Below are positions 1 through 4,412 of a stretch of DNA of 6,457 nucleotides, one piece after another. Numbering within the stretch: the first letter of the stretch is position 1; each line of letters begins with the position of its first letter. Below the pieces are notes generated by a model. The model was not told the origin of the DNA. It did no database searches and saw only the letters and a list, made by a program, of their open reading frames with translations. The translations under genes were made by a program, and so were the position numbers. Origin of the DNA: Yimella sp. (lineage in GTDB: Bacteria > Actinomycetota > Actinomycetes > Actinomycetales > Dermatophilaceae); contig JASLFY010000047.1 in assembly GCA_030150425.1 (NCBI GenBank), forward strand, positions 1-6,457. Reading direction: 5' to 3'.

Positions 1-115
1 GCTGCACCAACCGCATCCACGTTCCGTCGTCACCGCTGGTCTTACCCCACACGCTGGACGCGGCCGACGACCATGTCGCCCCGACCATACGACGAGTTCG
101 CCCAGCCTCCCCCAT
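1..115 (-). CDS. cas3: Probable Cas3 (CRISPR helicase/HD nuclease), N-terminal fragment
   Basis: An open frame starts at the ATG at 115-113 and stays open to the window edge (38 codons), so only the N-terminus is visible. An in-frame TAA at 127-125 limits the start to this ATG or the one at 88-86. Residues about 22-38 read VWGKTSGDDGTWMRLVQ. This matches, from memory of the family, the opening of type I Cas3 proteins, where a W-(A/G)-K-(S/T) motif and a variable linker precede the L-x-x-H of the HD nuclease domain. E. coli Cas3 has YWGKSS followed by LLIYH in the same place. Cas3 is recruited by Cascade and nicks, unwinds and degrades target DNA. The catalytic HD residues lie outside the window, so activity cannot be judged. 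No Shine-Dalgarno fits either start; a TAAGTT element 6 nt upstream suggests a leaderless transcript. The call rests on a short match and could be wrong. Confidence 0.55.
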   Translation of the reverse strand, partial: MGEAGRTRRMVGATWSSAASSVWGKTSGDDGTWMRLVQ

Positions 116-121
116 GGCTGG

Positions 122-127
122 AACTTA
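122..127 (-). promoter_or_regulatory. Candidate -10 element (TAAGTT) for the cas3-like gene
   Basis: On the minus strand TAAGTT fits the actinobacterial -10 consensus TANNNT and ends 6 nt before the ATG at 115. Transcription would begin at or next to the start codon, giving a leaderless mRNA, which would explain the absence of a Shine-Dalgarno. No convincing -35 hexamer is seen. TANNNT is a loose motif, so a chance match is possible. Confidence 0.35.
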
Positions 128-267
128 CGACCAGAGGCGGCCGCGCGTCCCACACTTCACAGATTTCGCCTTGTCTTCGGCCCGGGCAGCAGTCGGCTGA
201 ACCAATACGCTCACCGACTCGCGTACACGAGCCGCGACACCTGCGAACCTCGCTCGCGACCGGCGCC

Positions 268-299
268 ACTCGCGGGCAGTGCTCACACCGCCCGCGAGT
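268..299 (-). terminator. GC-rich hairpin 16 nt past the ATPase stop, likely terminator
   Basis: ACTCGCGGGC (268-277) and GCCCGCGAGT (290-299) are exact reverse complements: a 10-bp stem with a 12-nt loop. GTG (279-281) and CAC (286-288) in the loop could extend it across one mismatch. It lies 16 nt beyond the ATPase stop on that strand. There is no T-tract after it, as is common for actinobacterial terminators, so termination is inferred from position and stem strength. It would separate the ATPase transcript from the cas3-like gene. Confidence 0.5.
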
Positions 300-314
300 C
301 GTGTACGCCCGCCC

Positions 315-1520
315 TCAGCTCACCGACCGCAGGTACTTCCCGAAGTGCGGCACCGTGAACGCGACCCGCCCCCGCTCGTTGGAGTAGACGAGCCCCTTCT
401 TCAGCAGCGCATCCCGAGCCGGGGAGAGCGACTGGGGCTTGCGCCCGAGCACGTCCGCGACGTCGGAGGTCAACACCGAACCGATGTCGTCCTTCTCGGC
501 GTCGGGCAGCCGGCCGCCGGCCTCGGCCATCGCCCGCAGGTACTCCCGCTCCCCCGGCGTCGCCCGTTCGTACCGGGACCCGAAGAACCCGACCGCCAGT
601 TCGGCTTCGGCGGCCGGGGCGGCCACCGCGACGTCCGCGGCGGTGATCGGCGACTCGGTCGCCAGCTCCCACACGACCTGGCCGTACGCCTGGATGAAGT
701 ACGGATAGCCGCCGGTCACCTCGTACATCGCCTCGAGGGCGGCCGGCTCGAAGGTGGCGTCCTCCAGTTCGGCCGGGCCCTGCAGCGCCCGGTCCGCCGC
801 CTCGCGCGGGAGGCGGTCGATGCGGGCGTACTTGAACAACCGCTCGCTGTACGACTTCGACGCGGACAGCACCGCCGGGAGGTGGGGTAGGCCGGCGCCG
901 ACCACGATCACCGGCAGGCCCGATTGGCTGATCTCGTGGCAGGCGGCGCAGAGCGCGGAGACGTCGTCGGCGTGCAGGTCCTGCATCTCGTCGATGAAGA
1001 TCGCCACGCCGCGCCCCAGGTCTGCGGCCAGGCCACCGACGTCGGACAGCAGCTCGACCAGGTCGATCTCGATGTCGCCGGAGTCGGCCCGACCGCTGAC
1101 CGCCGGGGCGTCGATGCCCGGGCTCCACCGGTCCTTCAGCTTCGCGTTCGGCGCGGCGTCACGCTGCGCGAACGCCTTGATGACGCCGAGGACGTGGTCG
1201 ACGTCGTCCGACTGCGAATGCCCGAGCTCGCGGACCGCCTGGTGCAGCGCGCTCGACAGCGGCCGCCGCAACCGCTGGTCCGGACGCGCCTCCAGCTTGC
1301 CGGTGCCCCACTTCGCGCGTACGGCCGACGAGCGAAGAGCGTTGAGCAGCACCGTCTTTCCCACTCCGCGCAACCCGCAGAGCACCATCGAGCGCTCCGG
1401 CCGACCGCGCGAGATGCGCTCCAGCACGATCTGGAAACTGGCCAACTGCTCGTCGCGGCCGGCGAGCTCGGGCGGGCGCTGCCCGGCGCCGGGGGCGTAC
1501 GGATTGCGGATCGGGTCCAT
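315..1520 (-). CDS. AAA/STAND-like ATPase (AAA_16 type) with C-terminal winged-helix region
   Basis: A 401-residue protein of a type common in Actinobacteria. An N-terminal NPYAPGAGQRPPELAGRDEQ segment (residues 6-25) precedes a P-loop with Walker A GLRGVGKT (49-56). Walker B is VAIFIDEMQDL (172-182), with D177/E178 as the Mg-binding and catalytic acidic pair. VIVVGAGLP (204-212) sits where a sensor-1 strand is expected. The region after about residue 320 (REYLRAMA, then SPARDALLKKGLVY, then VPHFGKYLRSVS) has the character of a winged-helix domain that closes these Orc1/Cdc6- and STAND-like ATPases. There is no signal peptide or membrane segment, so it should be cytoplasmic. The ATG at 1520 is chosen because the conserved NPY segment follows at once and a TACAGT -10 lies 6 nt upstream. 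The physiological role is unknown. It lies upstream of, and on the same strand as, the cas3-like gene, but a functional link is not shown. Confidence 0.85.
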   Translation of the reverse strand: MDPIRNPYAPGAGQRPPELAGRDEQLASFQIVLERISRGRPERSMVLCGLRGVGKTVLLNALRSSAVRAKWGTGKLEARPDQRLRRPLSSALHQAVRELGHSQSDDVDHVLGVIKAFAQRDAAPNAKLKDRWSPGIDAPAVSGRADSGDIEIDLVELLSDVGGLAADLGRGVAIFIDEMQDLHADDVSALCAACHEISQSGLPVIVVGAGLPHLPAVLSASKSYSERLFKYARIDRLPREAADRALQGPAELEDATFEPAALEAMYEVTGGYPYFIQAYGQVVWELATESPITAADVAVAAPAAEAELAVGFFGSRYERATPGEREYLRAMAEAGGRLPDAEKDDIGSVLTSDVADVLGRKPQSLSPARDALLKKGLVYSNERGRVAFTVPHFGKYLRSVS

Positions 1521-1526
1521 GCGAGG

Positions 1527-1532
1527 ACTGTA
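1527..1532 (-). promoter_or_regulatory. Candidate -10 element (TACAGT) for the ATPase gene
   Basis: TACAGT on the minus strand fits TANNNT and ends exactly 6 nt before the ATG at 1520, the same geometry as at the cas3-like gene. There is no Shine-Dalgarno before the ATG, so a leaderless transcript is the simplest reading. No clear -35 hexamer is present. Confidence 0.4.
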
Positions 1533-1614
1533 TGGGTGTCTCTAGGCGGATCCGGATATTTCCCTAGCGAGTCGCATCGGACGCTGCGTCACGCGCCGTT
1601 CACCGAAAGCGAGT

Positions 1615-2553
1615 ATGAATCCGTTCATGCCCAGCAGTGAGAACGCCCCGCAGCCGAAGCCGAAGCGGGTCAAGGCGCCGAAGACGAAGATCGCCGACGT
1701 CCCGGACGAGATGATCAGCACCGCCGACACGGACGAGACGTGGAAGGTGGGTTACCCGTACAACGAGAAGATGACCCGCCGTGAGTACGAGCGGATCAAG
1801 CGGGACCTGCAGATCGAACTGCTGAAGTTGCAGGCCTGGGTCAAGGCCAGCGGCGCCAAGATGGTCATCCTCTTCGAGGGCCGCGACGCCGCCGGCAAGG
1901 GTGGCGCGATCAAGCGGTTCACCGAACACCTCAACCCCCGTGGTGCCCGCGTCGTCGCCCTCGAGCGACCGACCGAACGCGAGATCACCCAGTGGTACTT
2001 CCAGCGCTACGTCGCCCACCTGCCCGCCGCCGGCGAGATCGTCTTCTTCGACCGCTCCTGGTACAACCGCGCCGGTGTCGAACGGGTCATGGGTTACTGC
2101 ACCGACGCCCAGTACGACGAGTTCATGCGCAGCTGCCCGGAGTTCGAGGACATGCTGGTGCGCAGCGGCGTGATCCTGATGAAGTTCTGGTTCTCCGTCG
2201 GCCAGCAGGAGCAGCTGACCCGCTTCGAACGCCGCCGGATCGACCCGGTGAAGCAGTGGAAGCTCTCCCCCACCGACCTCGCCTCGCTCGACAAGTTCGA
2301 CGCCTACACCGAGGCGAAGGAGGCGATGTTCGCCGCCACCGACACCTCCTGGGCGCCGTGGACCGTGATCAAGAGCAACGACAAGAAGCGGGCTCGGTTG
2401 GAGGCGATGCGCTACGTGCTGGCGCACACGCCGTACGACAACAAGGACACGCGTACGGTCGGTTATCCCGACCCGCTGATCGTGGGCTCCGCGAAGCAGA
2501 TCCTGGTCGAGGGCGAGTCAGGCTTCCAGGGCGGTTACCGCGCCGGGCGCTGA
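1615..2553 (+). CDS. ppk2: Polyphosphate kinase 2, class I (single-domain PPK2)
   Basis: PPK2 enzymes transfer phosphate between inorganic polyphosphate and nucleotides in the cytoplasm; the single-domain class I type mainly interconverts NDP and NTP. The 312-residue protein has the normal length. Walker A is GRDAAGKGG (89-97). The Walker B and lid region, VFFDRSWYNRAGVERVMG (143-160), follows WYFQRYVAHLPAAGE (127-141), a run typical of class I. The basic segment FERRRIDPVKQWKLSPTD (204-221) and the DTSWAPW and KKRARLEAMRYVL runs (243-269) are also family hallmarks. The first ~40 residues are lysine- and proline-rich and probably disordered. The start at 1615 has a purine-rich AAAGCGAG upstream; the ATG at 1627 is an alternative that only trims this tail. 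It diverges from the ATPase gene and overlaps the glycosyltransferase gene tail to tail. All key residues are present. Confidence 0.96.
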   Translation: MNPFMPSSENAPQPKPKRVKAPKTKIADVPDEMISTADTDETWKVGYPYNEKMTRREYERIKRDLQIELLKLQAWVKASGAKMVILFEGRDAAGKGGAIKRFTEHLNPRGARVVALERPTEREITQWYFQRYVAHLPAAGEIVFFDRSWYNRAGVERVMGYCTDAQYDEFMRSCPEFEDMLVRSGVILMKFWFSVGQQEQLTRFERRRIDPVKQWKLSPTDLASLDKFDAYTEAKEAMFAATDTSWAPWTVIKSNDKKRARLEAMRYVLAHTPYDNKDTRTVGYPDPLIVGSAKQILVEGESGFQGGYRAGR

Positions 2554-3233
2554 GGACCTTCCAGTTCCCGCAGGTACCCGGCGAACGCCGGCGGCGTACG
2601 GCCGACCCTCCGGGCGGAGGTCCGCACCTGCATCGTCGCGGTCGCCACCACCGCCGCCCCGGTGCGCCGCAGCGCGGCGACCAGTTCCACGTCCTCGTGG
2701 ACGGCGACCGGCGGGAAGCCGCCCGCGGCCTGGTATGCGGAGAGCCGCACCCCGAGGTTGGCGCCGTGGACGTACGGATGCCCTTCCTCCAGGGTGTGCC
2801 GCTCGTGCCAGCGGCTCAGCACTCCCGGGTCGAGGTCGTCCCCGTCGGGGACGACGGTGCCGAGCACCGCGTCGTAGCCCGCCTCGGCGAAGCTCAGCTG
2901 GGTGCTCAGCCAGTCCGACGGCACCCGGGTGTCGGCGTCGGTGGAGGCCAACCAGGCACACCCGGGGTGCTGGATCCCGGCGCGGCGCACCGCCTCACGC
3001 AGCCCGAGCCGGCGCGCGGAGCCGACCCGTCCGGCGTCGCTGACCACCGGGACCACCCAGGGGTGATCGGCCACGACCTCGGCAGAGCCGTCGGTGCAGC
3101 GGTCGAGGACGACGACGGTGGTGACACGCACGGGGCACGCGGCGACCGCCGACGCCAGGGCGCGCAGGCTGTCCGGCAGCAGGGCTTCCTCGTTGCGGGC
3201 GGGCACGACGACGAGCAGGTCCTCGATGCTCAC
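2535..3233 (-). CDS. Family 2 glycosyltransferase (GT-A fold), small soluble form
   Basis: A GT2 enzyme that would move a sugar from a nucleotide-sugar donor to an unknown acceptor. From the GTG at 3233 it has 232 residues: LVVVPARNEE (7-16) is the first Rossmann strand, VVLDRCTDGS (41-50) the nucleotide-binding loop, STDADTRVP (97-105) carries the metal-binding DxD (D99, D101), and HGANLGVR (156-163) precedes GGFPPVAVHEDVEL (171-184), whose E180/D181 correspond to the usual ED acceptor-site motif. There are no membrane segments, so it is not a processive membrane synthase. A GTG at 3251 would add six residues, but the 3233 start places the first strand as in relatives and has a weak GATGGG 6 nt upstream. 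It diverges from the flavoprotein/deacetylase-methyltransferase operon, suggesting one pathway. Its 3' end overlaps ppk2 by 19 bp. Donor and acceptor cannot be told from the sequence. Confidence 0.9.
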   Translation of the reverse strand: MSIEDLLVVVPARNEEALLPDSLRALASAVAACPVRVTTVVVLDRCTDGSAEVVADHPWVVPVVSDAGRVGSARRLGLREAVRRAGIQHPGCAWLASTDADTRVPSDWLSTQLSFAEAGYDAVLGTVVPDGDDLDPGVLSRWHERHTLEEGHPYVHGANLGVRLSAYQAAGGFPPVAVHEDVELVAALRRTGAAVVATATMQVRTSARRVGRTPPAFAGYLRELEGPQRPAR

Positions 3234-3260
3234 TCTGAGCCCATCGCACACATCACCGGA

Positions 3261-3266
3261 ACCCTA
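3261..3266 (-). promoter_or_regulatory. Candidate -10 element (TAGGGT) for the glycosyltransferase gene
   Basis: TAGGGT on the minus strand fits TANNNT and ends 7 nt before an ATG at 3253-3251. That ATG opens a seven-codon frame, MCAMGSE, whose TGA (3232-3230) overlaps the proposed glycosyltransferase GTG (3233-3231). Start at a leaderless mini-frame with coupled re-initiation is possible but unproven. No -35 hexamer is recognised. Confidence 0.28.
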
Positions 3267-3301
3267 CGCCGTCCGCACACACCCCCACGGTCCCATCCGG
3301 A

Positions 3302-3307
3302 TATCGT
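3302..3307 (+). promoter_or_regulatory. Weak candidate -10 (TATCGT) for the flavoprotein operon
   Basis: TATCGT fits TANNNT and is among the few AT-containing hexamers in the divergent intergenic region. It would give a leader of roughly 140 nt containing the palindrome at 3343-3358 and the structures at 3384-3446. No -35 partner is seen, so this is a tentative placement only. Confidence 0.2.
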
Positions 3308-3342
3308 CGAGCAGCCCGACGGGGCAGGCGGCAGAGCGGAAT

Positions 3343-3358
3343 TCACCCCCCGGGGTGA
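3343..3358. promoter_or_regulatory. 16-bp palindrome, candidate operator
   Basis: TCACCCC (3343-3349), a CC spacer and GGGGTGA (3352-3358) form a perfect 7-bp inverted repeat. It sits in the 219-bp gap between the divergent glycosyltransferase and flavoprotein genes, where a shared regulator would bind. The half-site core GGGTGA recurs at 3367-3372 and 3424-3429. No regulator is encoded in this cluster. The two-base spacer makes a protein-binding site more likely than an RNA hairpin. Confidence 0.4.
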
Positions 3359-3383
3359 CCACGTACGGGTGATGGACAGCGGG

Positions 3384-3426
3384 CCCGTGCGGGCGCACTC
3401 TCGCCTTCGCATGCAGACCGCACGGG
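3384..3426 (+). promoter_or_regulatory. Inverted repeat in the leader of the flavoprotein operon
   Basis: CCCGTGCGG (3384-3392) and CCGCACGGG (3418-3426) are exact complements with a 25-nt loop. Within the loop, CCTTCGC (3404-3410) is complementary to GCGAAGG (3440-3446), which covers most of the Shine-Dalgarno. The pairings could form a pseudoknot or alternate, which would let the leader control translation. In DNA this GC-rich such matches can occur by chance, so confidence is modest. Confidence 0.35.
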
Positions 3427-3442
3427 TGACGTGCACAGGGCG

Positions 3443-3448
3443 AAGGAG
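3443..3448 (+). promoter_or_regulatory. Shine-Dalgarno AAGGAG that fixes the flavoprotein start
   Basis: AAGGAG lies 4 nt before the ATG at 3453. It decides the start: the frame is open without a stop from far upstream, through sequence belonging to ppk2 and antisense to the glycosyltransferase, and no other in-frame start has such a site. Four of its bases fall in the GCGAAGG element that can pair with CCTTCGC upstream. Confidence 0.8.
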
Positions 3449-3452
3449 CGAC

Positions 3453-4412
3453 ATGGGTGACCTGTACGACCGGGCGGCTGCAGCTGCTGGCGACCCGAGC
3501 GCGGCGATCGCGCTCGCCGACGAGTTCGCCCGGGAGCTGCCCCGCCCCGCGTCCGGCCGCACGCTGGAGCTGTGGGAGGCGCTCGTCCGGCTGGGCCGCA
3601 CTGATCTCACCGTCGCCCGTGCGCTCGAACCTCACCTGGACGCCGTCTCCATCCTCGATGAGGCCGGCATCGAGCCGGGGCCCGGCACGTACGGGGTCTT
3701 CGCCGCCGAGGGCCCCGGCATGCGGTTGTCCGCCTGCGGCACCGGCGAGACCATCCACCTCAACGGCACCAAGCCATGGTGTTCGCTGGCCGGACAGCTG
3801 GATCGCGCCCTGGTCACCGCCTGGGTGGACGACGAGCGCCGCGGACTGTTCGACGTCGACCTGCGCGCTCCGGGCGTACGGGTGCGGTCCGGTGGCTGGG
3901 TGGCCCGTGGGCTGCGCGAGGTCGACAGCAGCCCGGTCGAGTTCGAGGCCGTGCCCGCCCGGCCGATCGGCGGTCCGGGGTGGTACCTGCGGCGTCCCGG
4001 CTTCGCCTGGGGCGGCATCGGTGTCGCGGCCGTCTGGCTGGGCGCCGCGCTCGCGTTGGTGGACACCCTGGTCTCGGCGGCGGGTCGCCGTACGCCGGAC
4101 CAGATCGCTCTCATGCACCTCGGCCGCTGTGACGTCGCAGCCCATACAGCGCTCGACACCCTGCGGGCCGCGGCCCATCGGGTCGACGAGGGCACGGTCG
4201 ACGATCCGGCGCTTCTGGCTGCGCGCGTCCGGGCGGTCTGTGCGATGACGGCCGAGACAGTCCTCGCGGTCAGCGATCACGCGCTGGGCCCCGCTCCGCT
4301 CACCCAGGACGAGACCCACGCCGCGCGCGTCGCCGACCTCCATCTCTACGTACGCCAATGGCACGCCGAACGCGACCTGGCCGCGATCGGCGCGATGGTG
4401 CAGTCACGGTGA
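3453..4412 (+). CDS. Acyl-CoA dehydrogenase-like flavoprotein, short divergent form
   Basis: A 319-residue protein against about 380 for typical acyl-CoA dehydrogenases. The first ~75 residues form a reduced helical domain. The middle beta domain is clearest: MRLSACGTGETIHLNGTKPW at 90-109 continues CSLAG to 114, matching the family's LNG-x-K-x-W stretch that lies against FAD. Helices from about 185 onward (GFAWGGIGVAAVWLGAAL, then AETVLAVSDHALGP) match the C-terminal four-helix domain. The usual C-terminal IYEGT with the catalytic glutamate is absent; the end reads LYVRQWHAERDLAAIG (298-313), an arrangement closer to the flavin monooxygenase-like branch with a histidine and R-D pair. Substrate and even reaction class (dehydrogenation or oxygenation) are therefore open. 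The start is set by AAGGAG at 3443-3448. The stop overlaps the next gene's GTG by 4 nt, implying translational coupling with the deacetylase/methyltransferase fusion. Confidence 0.82.
   Translation: MGDLYDRAAAAAGDPSAAIALADEFARELPRPASGRTLELWEALVRLGRTDLTVARALEPHLDAVSILDEAGIEPGPGTYGVFAAEGPGMRLSACGTGETIHLNGTKPWCSLAGQLDRALVTAWVDDERRGLFDVDLRAPGVRVRSGGWVARGLREVDSSPVEFEAVPARPIGGPGWYLRRPGFAWGGIGVAAVWLGAALALVDTLVSAAGRRTPDQIALMHLGRCDVAAHTALDTLRAAAHRVDEGTVDDPALLAARVRAVCAMTAETVLAVSDHALGPAPLTQDETHAARVADLHLYVRQWHAERDLAAIGAMVQSR

Larger units (their letters stand above)
116..314. other. Non-coding gap between the ATPase gene and the cas3-like gene
   Basis: No frame here has family resemblance; the small open frames on both strands look like GC-rich chance frames. 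The interval is less extreme in GC than its neighbours around 150-215. It contains the hairpin at 268-299 and the TAAGTT element at 122-127. No tRNA, CRISPR repeat or insertion-sequence end was recognised. Confidence 0.5.

Noticed and set aside
42..269. A 75-codon minus-strand frame
   Set aside because: It overlaps the start of the cas3-like frame in another register and shows no family resemblance.
1..314. A CRISPR array or tRNA in the left gap
   Set aside because: I looked for spaced direct repeats and for tRNA arm sequences because of the cas3-like gene, and found neither.
73..387. A 104-codon plus-strand frame over the left gap
   Set aside because: It has no recognised motif or ribosome binding site, and it runs across the hairpin and into the antisense strand of the ATPase gene.
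1600..2427. A 275-codon minus-strand frame opposite ppk2
   Set aside because: It is antisense to a textbook PPK2 and its translation is Leu/Gly/Val-rich without motifs.
1992..3452. A long plus-strand open frame running from inside ppk2 into the flavoprotein gene (806 codons)
   Set aside because: It is an accident of high GC: the first part lies out of frame in ppk2 and antisense to the glycosyltransferase, with arginine- and proline-rich low-complexity translation. The true gene starts at 3453 after AAGGAG.
4358..4408. An upstream ATG extending the deacetylase-methyltransferase by 17 residues
   Set aside because: The extra residues are Arg-rich, lie out of frame within the flavoprotein gene and have no ribosome binding site. 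The GTG at 4409 overlaps the flavoprotein stop as GTGA.
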